Assembly: GCA_045565695.1 (NCBI GenBank)
Contig: JBJLEZ010000009.1
Span: forward strand, 124,001 to 188,000
DNA length: 64,000 nucleotides
Direction of reading: 5' to 3'
Source: GCA-2690565 sp002457235
GTDB taxonomy: Bacteria; Verrucomicrobiota; Verrucomicrobiia; Opitutales; Coraliomargaritaceae
How positions within the stretch are numbered: position 1 is the stretch's first letter; every line of letters begins with the position of its first letter. Position numbers and translations under genes: made by a program. The notes under the pieces were generated by a model. That model had not been told where the DNA came from, searched no databases, and saw only the letters and a list, made by a program, of their open reading frames with translations. Shown here piece by piece: positions 9,068-18,682 of this stretch.

Positions 9068-9298
9068 ATGCAAAATATTCGCCAAATTGATTATAAAAAA
9101 CCGAGAATTTTAGTTTCTTATTCAAAAAAGTGTCACGTTCTTCTCTTAGGAGAAGAGTCTCGTTATCAATTTTCTGGCAAGATGGTAGAGGGCGAAGCGA
9201 GTCAGTTTGCAAAAATAGGTGATGTACGCCATGACTGGCAAAAATCCTCATTTCCCTTACCTTGGACTGATTCAGGTGATATTGTTTGGCCAGATTGA
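9068..9298 (+). CDS. Small hypothetical protein upstream of rpsP
   Basis: 76 residues, beginning MQNIRQIDYKKPRILVSYSK and ending SGDIVWPD; soluble, no recognised domain. An antisense frame of 90 residues overlaps it completely (9066-9338). The + frame is preferred because its amino-acid make-up looks more protein-like and it lies in the same direction as rpsP. No Shine-Dalgarno is visible. It could be non-coding. Confidence 0.4.
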   Translation: MQNIRQIDYKKPRILVSYSKKCHVLLLGEESRYQFSGKMVEGEASQFAKIGDVRHDWQKSSFPLPWTDSGDIVWPD

Positions 9299-9383
9299 AG
9301 ATTAATATGCATCTTTTCTTGACAGATTGTCCTCGCATCGGTTTTTTCTTCTGTTTCCTATTCTTTAAGGAGTTTATTAAATT

Positions 9384-9851
9384 ATGGCATTAAAAATACG
9401 ATTACAACGTCATGGAACTAGTCACCGACCATTCTATCGAATGGTTGTCACTGAAGCAAACGCTCGCAGAGACGGTCGATTTGTGGAGCTTTTAGGCACT
9501 TACGAGCCACAGGCTAGTCGTCCAGAAAATGAATTGAATCTTAAGATAGATAGAGTTGAGTACTGGAAGTCAGTAGGTGCAAAAACTACTGATACTGCAG
9601 AGAGTTTACTTCGCAGAGCCCGTCGTGAAATTGATGGTGTTATTCCAAAAGAAAAATCTAAAAAAGAAGAGAAGCAGATTGAACAAGCGGTTGTTGCAGA
9701 AGAGGCAGCTGAGCCAATTGTAGAAGCCGAAGAAGCGGAAGCAGTTGCTGAGGAAACCACCGAAGCATGTTCTTTACCTGAGGCTGAGACAGTTGAGGCA
9801 GAAGCCGAAGAAACGGAAGCATCAGCAGAAGAAGCTTCAAAAGAATCTTAA
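9384..9851 (+). CDS. rpsP: 30S ribosomal protein S16 with acidic tail
   Basis: Small-subunit assembly protein. The first ~85 residues are standard S16 (ALKIRLQRHGTSHRPFYRMVVTEA, GRFVELLGTYEP, YWKSVGAKTTDT). After about residue 92 comes a tail of some 60 residues made almost only of Glu, Ala, Val and Thr, roughly doubling the protein. The tail must be flexible and strongly negative; its role is unknown. A good ribosome-binding site, AAGGAG (9367-9372), lies 11 bp before the ATG. First gene of rpsP-trmD-rplS; rimM, often second, is missing. Confidence 0.96.
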   Translation: MALKIRLQRHGTSHRPFYRMVVTEANARRDGRFVELLGTYEPQASRPENELNLKIDRVEYWKSVGAKTTDTAESLLRRARREIDGVIPKEKSKKEEKQIEQAVVAEEAAEPIVEAEEAEAVAEETTEACSLPEAETVEAEAEETEASAEEASKES

Positions 9852-9879
9852 TCTAACTTAAGTTCTAGCTCCTAGAGCT

Positions 9880-10566
<687 letters not shown>

Positions 10567-10569
10567 TTT

Positions 10570-10938
10570 ATGAGCCAATCAATTATAGATGAAATTACAA
10601 AAGATCAACTGAAGGACGACAGAGGAGACTTCAAAGTTGGCGACGGTGTTCGTGTACACCTTAAGGTTAAAGAAGGTGATAAGACACGTATTCAGGTTTT
10701 TCCTGGCATTATCATCGCTCGCAAGGGGACTGGTATTGGAGAAACGTTTACAGTAAGACGCATCGCTTCTGGTGTTGGTGTTGAAAAGGTATTTCCAGTA
10801 CATAGCCCAGTTATCGAAAAAGTAGAGATTGATAGAGAATCAATCACTATGCGTGCGCGTATGTATTATATGCGTGATCGTATCGGTAAGGCAGCTAATC
10901 AAGTGAAAGAAAAACGCCTCTACGAAGGACGTAGCTAA
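10570..10938 (+). CDS. rplS: 50S ribosomal protein L19
   Basis: Large-subunit protein at the subunit interface, 122 residues. Signatures are FKVGDGVRVHLKVKEGDKTRIQVFPGI, TFTVRRIASGVGVEKVFP and HSPVIEKVEI. Last gene of rpsP-trmD-rplS, followed after 19 bp by a bidirectional terminator. Confidence 0.97.
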   Translation: MSQSIIDEITKDQLKDDRGDFKVGDGVRVHLKVKEGDKTRIQVFPGIIIARKGTGIGETFTVRRIASGVGVEKVFPVHSPVIEKVEIDRESITMRARMYYMRDRIGKAANQVKEKRLYEGRS

Positions 10939-10957
10939 TTCAACTTTATCTTTACAC

Positions 10958-10990
10958 AAAAAAGCCCCCAGAATTCTGAGGGCTTTTTTT
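10958..10990. terminator. Bidirectional intrinsic terminator between rplS and rpmB
   Basis: AAAAAAGCCC...GGGCTTTTTTT stem whose interior CAGAATTCTG is itself palindromic. A and T runs on either side allow use by both the + strand rplS transcript and the - strand rpmB transcript. Confidence 0.9.
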
Positions 10991-11009
10991 ATTGAAAATG
11001 TTATTAGGT

Positions 11010-11240
11010 TTAAGCTTTTTGAACTTTACCTGCTTTGATCGCTTTTACTGATACCCACATACGCTTTACTTGGCCTGAGGGTAACTTAACTCGGATACGT
11101 TGTAAATTTGGTTTAAAGCGTCTTCTGGTGTTTTTAACCAAGCTAGTACCAATCCCACCACTTTTCTTGGTAAGACCTTTTCTTATAATTCTACCGCCTT
11201 TTACTGGGCGTTTTCCTGTGATTGCGCAAATTCGTGACAT
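11010..11240 (-). CDS. rpmB: 50S ribosomal protein L28
   Basis: 76-residue basic protein beginning MSRICAITGKRPVKGG, with NTRRRFKPNLQRIRV and VSVKAIKAG, the L28 signature. It lacks the zinc CxxC pairs found in some L28 forms. It stands alone on the minus strand; rpmG is encoded at 15.8 kb rather than next to it. Confidence 0.96.
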   Translation of the reverse strand: MSRICAITGKRPVKGGRIIRKGLTKKSGGIGTSLVKNTRRRFKPNLQRIRVKLPSGQVKRMWVSVKAIKAGKVQKA

Positions 11241-11322
11241 AATATTCCTTTGTTTGAGAAAGAGATGACAAAAATGGTTTTAAATAAAGATTCAAGCCTT
11301 TTCTTTATTTACCCTATTAATT

Positions 11323-12309
11323 TTATTTCCTTATGGCATGGAATGTTTGAAATTTCTGCCCCATATTGGCTGGGTGTATCAATTCTAAAAGTGTTTGTTT
11401 AGTATGAGAAAAAGTAAATTGGCTCTGTGATAAGATTTCTTTGATACGATCTTGAGCATGTATTACAAAAAATGCTTCTTGTGACTGAAGATGACTTTGA
11501 GTGTTTTTATTTTTATCAAAAATCTCTTTTATGAAATCCCAACAAACATCAAAGGTAATATCGCAGTTTCCAGGTTCATATAGTAAGTCAGTACCTTGTT
11601 TATGTTTGTAATAAGTTCGCGCACTTCCATTAGGCATCTGCGTAGCAATTTCATTCCAAGTTTTACCATAATCAAAAAGCATTACCAAGCCAGACCATCG
11701 TTTATCTGAAATAGCTTGAATTTGATTTTGTGTCTCAGGCGACAAATCTATTTGATACCCATTACTTACTTTAGTGGGTAAACGCTCAGCAATTGATTGA
11801 ATAGGTGGAGAGAGTTTTTCTAGTAAAGTCTCTTCTAATTCATCCTTTGTATTCAGTGTGACTGCTTTTTCATACCATTGACCATTTAAATAGACTAAAC
11901 GATGAAAAGGAAGTGCATCGAGCCATTCATTGGCAAAAAGAATTATGGGTTCATTATTTATCTTTAATTCGTCTCCTTTGCGAATTACAGATTGTTTTTT
12001 GAAAGGATGTTCGTCTAGTTGGCTTAATAATGAGGACTGGGGTTCTGCTCCGATTTCAATAAAATGATAAGAAGATAGGTCATTCTTTTTCAGAAGATTT
12101 TGCGCTGCATTTAAAACAAGTTCTGCAAATACCTTGCCAAGGCTTTCAGAAGTATAGAAATCTGTTTGAGTGGAACGTCCTACTCTTTGTTTCTTTTGGG
12201 TATAGTAACCATAAGATTCATGGTATAGAACGATCTCAATATAATCCATATAGGTCATTGGTGACATGGAGCAGGCTTGCTTAAGGATATCTTGAAGTTT
12301 TGAATTCAT
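11323..12309 (-). CDS. MidA/NDUFAF7-family protein (putative SAM methyltransferase)
   Basis: 328 residues matching the MidA (DUF185) family, whose mitochondrial member NDUFAF7 methylates an arginine of complex I. Family features are YHESYGYY, the DFYTSESLGKVFAEL segment and ANEWLDALPFHRL. The expected glycine-rich SAM loop reads FIEIGAEPQSS, lacking the usual GxG, so catalysis is not assured. Cytoplasmic; no partner gene nearby. Divergent from tsaD. Confidence 0.78.
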   Translation of the reverse strand: MNSKLQDILKQACSMSPMTYMDYIEIVLYHESYGYYTQKKQRVGRSTQTDFYTSESLGKVFAELVLNAAQNLLKKNDLSSYHFIEIGAEPQSSLLSQLDEHPFKKQSVIRKGDELKINNEPIILFANEWLDALPFHRLVYLNGQWYEKAVTLNTKDELEETLLEKLSPPIQSIAERLPTKVSNGYQIDLSPETQNQIQAISDKRWSGLVMLFDYGKTWNEIATQMPNGSARTYYKHKQGTDLLYEPGNCDITFDVCWDFIKEIFDKNKNTQSHLQSQEAFFVIHAQDRIKEILSQSQFTFSHTKQTLLELIHPANMGQKFQTFHAIRK

Positions 12310-12391
12310 AGAGAAGGGACTTGCTTCTAATCAATAAATATTAGTCAATTTACGATATTAAAATAGTAGTTTTCATTTTTGTATTAGAGTC

Positions 12392-13432
12392 ATGATTTTA
12401 GCAATAGAAAGTTCGTGTGATGAGTCGGCATTGGCTTTGTTTGATCCTAAACGTGGTATTATCATAGAGAGAATTTCTTCGCAAATAGAACTTCATTCTG
12501 AGTATGGAGGAGTTGTTCCCGACTTAGCTAGTCGAGAGCACTTAAATAATTTTCCTCTATTATTGAAAGAATTAGAGTTAGAGAAATACGCAGATCAGTT
12601 TAGTCATGTTGCCGTAACCAATGGCCCTGGCCTAGCTGGTTGTCTTGCTATGGGTGGTATTTTAGCTAAAAGTATAGCTTTTGTGTATGGATTGCCTATA
12701 ATTACCATTAATCACTTAAGAGGACATGCTTGGTCACCGTTCATATCTTTACATGAGAATGATCCAAAAGGTTTTAAGTCAAAATTAGAGGCACAATTAC
12801 CTCACCTAGGATTGATAGTTTCTGGTGGAAATACAGTTTTATTTGAAATTGATACGAGTCTATCGATTCATATCTTAGCAGAAACTGTCGATGATGCTGC
12901 AGGTGAAGCTTTAGATAAAGGCGGCAAATTATTAGGGTTAGCTTATCCTGCTGGTCCTAGAATTGAAATTTTAGCTAGAGAAGGTGATAGTAGTTACACC
13001 GAATTTCCAAAAGCGATGGGTAATCGTAAAGACAAACGTTTTAGTTTTTCTGGCTTGAAGACAAGCTTGCGTTATAAGTTAGATAAGATGAAACAGTCAG
13101 ATATTGATGGAAATTTATCTTCTATTTGTGCTGCCTATCAAGAGGCAGTTTTCCATCAACTAATTAAGAAGACAGGTCAGTTTATTATTGAGGGTAATTA
13201 TAAAAGCTTTGGCTTATCAGGTGGCGTAGCCAATAATCTAAATTTGAAAAATAAGTTTAACAAGTTATCATCCAGTCATGGTATTCCTTTTTACAGTGCA
13301 TTACCTAAACATAGTGGAGACAATGCAGGAATGATCGCTTTTGCCGGATTTATCGACTTAGAATATTCTCTTGAAACCCAACAAAATGATTTCGTAAATA
13401 TTGAACCTTCTTTAAGTTTGATTGATAGATGA
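12392..13432 (+). CDS. tsaD: tRNA t6A37 threonylcarbamoyltransferase TsaD
   Basis: Transfers threonylcarbamoyl to A37 of ANN-decoding tRNAs, together with TsaB and TsaE, which are not in this window. 346 residues with the ASKHA fold: AIESSCDES at the N-terminus, the metal-binding HLRGH (His108, His112), VSGGNT, SFSGLKTSLRY, and the distal metal ligand in HSGDNAGMIA. ATG at 12392. A tRNA gene follows 73 bp later. Confidence 0.97.
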   Translation: MILAIESSCDESALALFDPKRGIIIERISSQIELHSEYGGVVPDLASREHLNNFPLLLKELELEKYADQFSHVAVTNGPGLAGCLAMGGILAKSIAFVYGLPIITINHLRGHAWSPFISLHENDPKGFKSKLEAQLPHLGLIVSGGNTVLFEIDTSLSIHILAETVDDAAGEALDKGGKLLGLAYPAGPRIEILAREGDSSYTEFPKAMGNRKDKRFSFSGLKTSLRYKLDKMKQSDIDGNLSSICAAYQEAVFHQLIKKTGQFIIEGNYKSFGLSGGVANNLNLKNKFNKLSSSHGIPFYSALPKHSGDNAGMIAFAGFIDLEYSLETQQNDFVNIEPSLSLIDR

Positions 13433-13505
13433 TTTTTTTCATTTTTTGAAAAAACTCGATTGACCTAAAGGTAAAATCATAACTTACTTTCCACTTTTAG
13501 GAAAA

Positions 13506-13581
<76 letters not shown>

Positions 13582-13683
13582 TTTTCCTAAATTTTCACAT
13601 ACAACGATTACCCTGTTATTAAAACCAGTTTAAGGCTATCATTTTTAGCATGTTGATAGGGTAAAATTAAGGAATTTTATTAA

Positions 13684-14547
13684 ATGGAAAATTTGTGGTT
13701 CGCTATTGGATTAACTTTATTTGCAGGAATGGCGACAGGTATAGGCAGTATTCTGGCCTTTATGACCTCAAGGACCAATTACCGAGCATTATCAGTAGGA
13801 ACAGGGTTTTCTGCTGGTGTCATGCTCTATGTTTCTTTTGTTGAGATTTTTTCAGAGAAGGGCGCTTCTGCCCTAGTTGAATATTATGGTTATACTCAAG
13901 GTCACTGGATAAATGTTATATCATTTTTCTCAGGCATAGCAATAATCGGAATTATTGATGCCTTGATCCCAAAATTTGAAAACCCTCATGAAGTTCATAA
14001 AGAAAAAGAGTATGAATTATTACACTCGAAAAGTGAGGTTTCGGATGAAGATATAGAAGATTTTAAGCGTTCAAAGAAATTGATGCGAATGGGCTTATTT
14101 ACAGCTTTAGCCATAGCAATTCATAACTTTCCAGAAGGACTAGCTACATTTTTATCAGCATTAGAAGATCCAACAATTGGAATTCCTATCGCAATAGCAA
14201 TTGCCTTACATAACATCCCAGAAGGGATAAGTGTTTCAATTCCTATTTTCTATGCGACCGGTAATCGAAAGAAGGCCTTTATATACTCTTTTCTGAGTGG
14301 ATTAGCTGAGCCTATTGGTGCTTTAATTGGCTTTGCTGCCTTGTATTATTTTATGGGCGCTGATTCTGGTGTGATTCCTTCAAACATAATGGGCATATTA
14401 TTTTCAGTAGTTGCAGGTATTATGGTCTACATAAGCTTGGATGAACTTTTGCCAACCAGTAGAGCCTATTGTAAAGGACATGACAGCATAATCGGGCTGA
14501 TACTAGGCATGCTTATAATGGCCTTAAGCCTACTGCTTTTTAAATAA
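13684..14547 (+). CDS. zupT: ZIP-family zinc transporter ZupT
   Basis: Inner-membrane importer for zinc and other divalent metals, 287 residues with about eight transmembrane helices. The two metal-binding helices are clear: HNFPEGLATF and HNIPEGISVS. A charged loop (about 100-140) lies between helices 3 and 4, as is usual. The start ATG is preceded by AAGGA. The Fur-family gene is 8 kb away and no operator is visible, so regulation is unknown. Confidence 0.93.
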   Translation: MENLWFAIGLTLFAGMATGIGSILAFMTSRTNYRALSVGTGFSAGVMLYVSFVEIFSEKGASALVEYYGYTQGHWINVISFFSGIAIIGIIDALIPKFENPHEVHKEKEYELLHSKSEVSDEDIEDFKRSKKLMRMGLFTALAIAIHNFPEGLATFLSALEDPTIGIPIAIAIALHNIPEGISVSIPIFYATGNRKKAFIYSFLSGLAEPIGALIGFAALYYFMGADSGVIPSNIMGILFSVVAGIMVYISLDELLPTSRAYCKGHDSIIGLILGMLIMALSLLLFK

Positions 14548-14563
14548 TCTGAACGGAGCTAAA

Positions 14564-14609
14564 TCTTATCATAGTCTATTATGAATATTTAATAGGCTTT
14601 GATATAAGA
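14564..14609. terminator. Nested hairpin between convergent zupT and clpP
   Basis: An inner 9-bp stem AGTCTATTA/TAATAGGCT (one G-T pair) lies inside an outer TCTTA/TAAGA stem. It occupies most of the 73-bp convergent gap. No T-run, so either a weak terminator or an mRNA 3'-end stabiliser. Confidence 0.4.
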
Positions 14610-14620
14610 CTAGTTATGGA

Positions 14621-15208
14621 TTATACATTTTCGCAAATACTGTCTGCTAGACCGTATTCAATCGCTTCTTCTGCTGTCATATAGAAGTCTCTATCTGTGT
14701 CCTTTTGGATCTTTTCGAGCGGTTGTCCTGAAGCTTCTGCCAAGATGTTGTTAAGCTCGTCTCGCAATTTTTCCATTTCTTTGGCTTGGATATGAATGTC
14801 TACTGCAACAGCAATCATTTGACCTGAAATGAGAGGCTGGTGTATTAAAACACGAGAATGAGGGTAGAGGACTCGTTGTCCTTTCTCAGCGCCTGAAAGT
14901 AATATAGAGCCCATGCTTGCAGCCATTCCCGTAACCACTACTTTGATTGGTGAACTGATAAGTTGCATTGTGTCGTAAATGGCCATACCAGCAGTGATTG
15001 ATCCACCAGGGGTGTTGATATAAAAAGTGATGGGTTTCCCGGGATCTTTGAACTGTAAATATAAAAGTTTTTCTGTCACATCTCGTGCAGACTTATCAGA
15101 AACTTCGCCCCATAAGAATACTTTGCGTTGTTCTAGGAATGTATCTTGTATTTTGATATGAGAGCTTTTCCCTTCAGATGATTTTGATTTAGTGTCTTCC
15201 ATTGTCAT
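14621..15208 (-). CDS. clpP: ATP-dependent Clp protease proteolytic subunit
   Basis: Serine peptidase forming the tetradecameric chamber that degrades substrates unfolded by ClpC or ClpX. 195 residues: the serine in GMAASMGS, the histidine in LIHQPL, and the aspartate in DTDRDFYMTAEEA, with NTPGGSITAGMAIYDTM lining the channel. All three catalytic residues are present. Not linked to clpX here; 47 bp downstream of rpiB on the same strand. M1 or M3 could be the start. Confidence 0.96.
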   Translation of the reverse strand: MTMEDTKSKSSEGKSSHIKIQDTFLEQRKVFLWGEVSDKSARDVTEKLLYLQFKDPGKPITFYINTPGGSITAGMAIYDTMQLISSPIKVVVTGMAASMGSILLSGAEKGQRVLYPHSRVLIHQPLISGQMIAVAVDIHIQAKEMEKLRDELNNILAEASGQPLEKIQKDTDRDFYMTAEEAIEYGLADSICENV

Positions 15209-15255
15209 AAATTTATAACTTAATTATTGAGTATTTCTTTGGCATATTTTCAAGA

Positions 15256-15699
15256 CTAAGCTTCAATCTTCTCGATTCTATTTAAGTGACGTCCGCCTTC
15301 AAATTCTGTAGTTAACCACTTTTCAATAATTTGCAAACTGAGTTCTTCAGAAGTGGTCCGAGAGCCAATAGCAATGCAATTAGCATTATTATGCTTACTA
15401 GCCATTTCAGCAGTCCATAGATCATAGCACAAAGCACAGCGTATACCCTTTACTTTATTGGCTGCAATTGCTTCTCCATTACCAGAACCTCCTAAAACAA
15501 TTGCTTTATCAGCTTCACCAGAAATCACCTTTTTAGCTGCCGGCTTTATAAAATCAGGGTAATCGCATGAATCAGTGCTGAAGCAGCCCATATCAAGTAC
15601 GTTTATTCCATTTGATTCAAGTAATTGAGTTATTGGCGCTTTGAGCGAAAATCCTGCATGATCGGTACCAATTGCTATTGTCTTAGTCTTAGAATTCAT
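15256..15699 (-). CDS. rpiB: Ribose-5-phosphate isomerase B
   Basis: Interconverts ribose and ribulose 5-phosphates in the pentose phosphate pathway, 147 residues. Family motifs: GTDHAGFSLK, DYPDF, GGSGNGEAIAANK and HNNANCIAIGSR. The active-site loop GGSGNGE is the mycobacterial type, where a Glu acts as base, rather than the E. coli type with a catalytic Cys. Likely cotranscribed with clpP. Confidence 0.93.
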   Translation of the reverse strand: MNSKTKTIAIGTDHAGFSLKAPITQLLESNGINVLDMGCFSTDSCDYPDFIKPAAKKVISGEADKAIVLGGSGNGEAIAANKVKGIRCALCYDLWTAEMASKHNNANCIAIGSRTTSEELSLQIIEKWLTTEFEGGRHLNRIEKIEA

Positions 15700-15802
15700 C
15701 TGAGAATTAAAATATTAACTATATTGTATATACAACTTAAATAAAAAAAAAGTTGCAGTATTTCAAACAAGGACTTAACTCCACTTTTTAATTTTATTAA
15801 TC

Positions 15803-15973
15803 ATGCCTAGAGAACATATCATTTTAGAGTGCACAGAAGCAAGAGCGGAAGGGAAACCGGTCTCTCGCTACATGAGTACAAGAGACAAAAGAAAGCAGCC
15901 TGAAAAAGTTGAGAAGAAGAAGTATAACAGACATCTTCGACGCCATACTCTGCACAGAGAAATCAAGGACTAA
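15803..15973 (+). CDS. rpmG: 50S ribosomal protein L33
   Basis: 56-residue protein starting MPREHIILECTEARAEG and ending HLRRHTLHREIKD. The SRYMSTRDKR and KKYNRHLRRHT segments are L33 signatures. It has one cysteine only, so it is the zinc-independent (C-) form. Its stop overlaps that of the convergent minus-strand gene by a few bases. Confidence 0.93.
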   Translation: MPREHIILECTEARAEGKPVSRYMSTRDKRKQPEKVEKKKYNRHLRRHTLHREIKD

Positions 15974-16215
15974 GCCTTTTTATTTTTCCTGAAGTTTCTC
16001 CAGTTGCTTCGGTGTTTCTGTATCCAATCCAATAGGGCTTTCTCAAAGCCAATGTCGTTACCTACCTTTTCTGACTCTAACCACTTGTGTTTGAGTATTT
16101 CATTTCGTTCGGCAAGAAACTCTCTATAAACAGATGAGTTGTGCATAAAGTCGTTATCTAAATAGGTGTTCTCGCTGTCGAGCGAATGCTCGATGTCGCT
16201 GGATTTGTTAGTCAT
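15970..16215 (-). CDS. Small conserved-looking hypothetical protein
   Basis: 81 residues, hydrophilic, with a tryptophan-rich C-terminus (NEILKHKWLESEKVGNDIG, then LLDWIQKHRSNWRNFRKNKKA). The pattern 'KHKWxxSExxGxDIGxExALLDWIxKHR' looks constrained, but I cannot name the family. No signal peptide or membrane segment. Convergent with rpmG by a 4-bp overlap. Confidence 0.62.
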   Translation of the reverse strand: MTNKSSDIEHSLDSENTYLDNDFMHNSSVYREFLAERNEILKHKWLESEKVGNDIGFEKALLDWIQKHRSNWRNFRKNKKA

Positions 16216-16286
16216 TTCGGGGTACTATTGTTACAAAAGGTATATGTATCAATAGTAAAAGCTGTATAATACTTACAAATGAACGA

Positions 16287-17363
16287 CTATTTTTGATACA
16301 ATTTATCGATTAATTGATCAGCAACTGAAAGGAATTCTTTAGAAGCATTAGCCTCTATTTCGCTTATAACTATAGGAATTCCAAGATCTCCTCCTTTTCG
16401 GATTCGTACATCAAGTGGTATTTGTCCGAGAAGATCAGTATCAAGTGAAGTTGCAGTATTCGCTCCGCCACCTTCACCAAATAAGAAGGACTTTTCACCA
16501 TTCTCTTCTTCCATAAAACTCATATTTTCAATAACGCCTAATAGAGGTACATTCACTTTCTCAAACATACGTGCACCTCTTCTTGCTACTTCAGAAGCAG
16601 CCTTCTGCGGGGTGGTTACAATTACCGCACCATCTAGTGGTATCGTTTGGGTGAGTGATAATTGAGCATCACCGGTACCAGGCGGCAAATCTATGATTAA
16701 AACCTCTAGCTCTCCCCAATTTACATTTTCGGCGAATTGTTTTATTGTTTTCATTATCATTGGTCCACGCCAAACAACAGGGGTCTCATCATCAACAAGT
16801 AAGCCCATCGATATAGTGCTTATATCATAATTTTCAACGGGTAGAATTAGATTTTTTTCAATTTGCGGTTGCCCATTAGCACCTAACATAAGTGGAATCG
16901 ATGGACCATAAATATCACAATCCATAATGCCTATTTTATTTGGCTTATTGTGTTTTTTGAGAGCTTCTTGAAGAGCACAGGCTAAATTAACTGATACTGT
17001 CGATTTCCCTACACCTCCTTTGCCAGAAGCTACCGCAATAATATGTCGCACCTGTTGCATCGTTTCTATATTCTGAGGCGAAGAAGAACTATTGCTAGTT
17101 GCCTGTTTGGATGATGGGTCGGGGGTATTGACCTCCATTGTCACATTGACTTTCTCTACAGTGTCTAATGTTCCTACTTTTTCTTTGAGTGAAAGTGCAA
17201 TTTGTTCAGGAATCGATGCATCACTAGTTGTTATCTCTATTGTAATAAATACCTCATTTTTTTCAAAAGTGACTTCTTTAACCAGACCAAAAGATAAAAT
17301 GTCTCTAGAGAAACCAGGATATTTGACTTCTTGAATTTTTTCGCGAATTGCTTGGGTGTTCAT
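16287..17363 (-). CDS. apbC: Mrp/NBP35-family Fe-S cluster carrier ATPase
   Basis: P-loop ATPase that binds and transfers Fe-S clusters, 358 residues. An N-terminal MIP18 (DUF59) domain (about 1-85) is followed by a serine-rich linker. The ATPase has the deviant Walker A GKGGVGKST near 114, MDCDIYGPSIPLMLG and LIIDLPPGTGDAQL. The C-terminal CxxC that bridges a cluster in E. coli ApbC is absent; the segment reads ENMSFMEEENGEKSFLFG. The cluster-carrier role is therefore inferred from the family, not from visible ligands. Confidence 0.88.
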   Translation of the reverse strand: MNTQAIREKIQEVKYPGFSRDILSFGLVKEVTFEKNEVFITIEITTSDASIPEQIALSLKEKVGTLDTVEKVNVTMEVNTPDPSSKQATSNSSSSPQNIETMQQVRHIIAVASGKGGVGKSTVSVNLACALQEALKKHNKPNKIGIMDCDIYGPSIPLMLGANGQPQIEKNLILPVENYDISTISMGLLVDDETPVVWRGPMIMKTIKQFAENVNWGELEVLIIDLPPGTGDAQLSLTQTIPLDGAVIVTTPQKAASEVARRGARMFEKVNVPLLGVIENMSFMEEENGEKSFLFGEGGGANTATSLDTDLLGQIPLDVRIRKGGDLGIPIVISEIEANASKEFLSVADQLIDKLYQK

Positions 17364-17474
17364 TTTTTAAATATAAAATTGTAGTTAAAAAAAAGGAAAA
17401 ACCATATTAGGCAAATTTATAAATTAACTTAGTTTAGATTTGCTTTTATTTATGACGAAAACAGCATAAGTTTC

Positions 17475-18671
17475 ATGCGTTTGTTCTATCGTTTCTTCAT
17501 AATTCAGGCATTCTTATTTCATAGTATAGTATGCTCTGCAGTAATCGAGTTGCCTGATTTAGTACGCGAGTCAAATAAAGTCATTTCAATCGCATTTTCC
17601 TGTAATGATGAACGCTATAAAGGGATTGGTGAAATTGCTTTTAATATGCATGGTGCTTATCGTTTGGTATCAATTAAAGAGAGTGAATTCATCATTCAAA
17701 TGGCGATACTGAAAGACGAGTCAGTTGGCTTAAGAATTCTCAATGGTACTACAATAATCCATGAATCCAAATCAAATCTAAGCGATACTTATACTTCTTT
17801 TCTTCATCTATTAGATAAAGCAGTCGAAATTACTGGTAGCACAGGAGATTTGGTGGGGTTCTATTCAGGTCAGTTTGCTTTTGTTGGTAATCGTGGTGAC
17901 GTTTCTGAATTATACTTGAGCGATATATTTTTTAATAAAATTCAGCAGATTACATTTGATAAAGCTTTATTGACTCGCCCTAAGTGGTCTCCCGATGGCA
18001 ACTCCTTGATATTTACTAGTTACTTCAAGTCTGGATTTCCCGATTTATTTGAAATAGATTTAATCACTCTTAAAAAGAGCACGGTAGCTGCTTTTAAAGG
18101 TACGAATACGGGAGGTGTCTATTCGCCAAAAGGCGATAAGATAGCGATGACGCTTTCTAATGATGGCAATTCAGATTTATACACGCTAAATTTAAACACA
18201 CGTAACTTAAAGAGGGTTGCTAAAACCAAAGCATTGGAATCGAGCCCAAGCTGGTCTCCAGATGGGAACCAACTTGTTGTCGTATCGGATACATTAGGGA
18301 GCCCACAATTATATTTAATTAATTCAAGGGGTGGCTCAATGAAGCGAATCAAAACGAATATCAGTCGATATTGTACAGAACCTGACTGGAATCCTATTAA
18401 TGAAGACTTAATTATATTTACAGCCTCGATTGGCGGTCGCTTTCAAATTGTTTTGCATTCTTTTAAAACTGGTAAAAGTACTCAATTAACTTCTGTCAAT
18501 GGTGGTGCTTTGCAAGCAACTTGGATGCCGGATGGGCGACATATCGTCTTTACTGAGCGATTAAAGAGAACAACGCGTCTTGTCCTATTGGATACAGTCT
18601 CCAAAAAGAGCAATGCGCTTCATTCAATGTCTTTTGGCGATGCATCTGGTGCTACCTATTTAAATCATTGA
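17475..18671 (+). CDS. tolB: TolB-like periplasmic beta-propeller protein
   Basis: 398 residues with an N-terminal signal peptide (LFYRFFIIQAFLFHSIVCSA). An N-terminal alpha/beta domain is followed by about five PD40 beta-propeller repeats, e.g. RPKWSPDGNSLIFTSY, GVYSPKGDKIAMTLS, SPSWSPDGNQLVVVSD and ATWMPDGRHIVFTE. TolB works with Pal and TolQRA in outer-membrane constriction. No other tol genes are here, so the assignment rests on architecture. Confidence 0.85.
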   Translation: MRLFYRFFIIQAFLFHSIVCSAVIELPDLVRESNKVISIAFSCNDERYKGIGEIAFNMHGAYRLVSIKESEFIIQMAILKDESVGLRILNGTTIIHESKSNLSDTYTSFLHLLDKAVEITGSTGDLVGFYSGQFAFVGNRGDVSELYLSDIFFNKIQQITFDKALLTRPKWSPDGNSLIFTSYFKSGFPDLFEIDLITLKKSTVAAFKGTNTGGVYSPKGDKIAMTLSNDGNSDLYTLNLNTRNLKRVAKTKALESSPSWSPDGNQLVVVSDTLGSPQLYLINSRGGSMKRIKTNISRYCTEPDWNPINEDLIIFTASIGGRFQIVLHSFKTGKSTQLTSVNGGALQATWMPDGRHIVFTERLKRTTRLVLLDTVSKKSNALHSMSFGDASGATYLNH

Positions 18672-18682
18672 TTGAATTCTCT

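Noticed and set aside
9066..9338. Minus-strand frame of 90 residues
   Set aside because: Lies opposite the more protein-like + frame at 9068-9298 and has no recognisable features; the + frame itself is only moderately supported.
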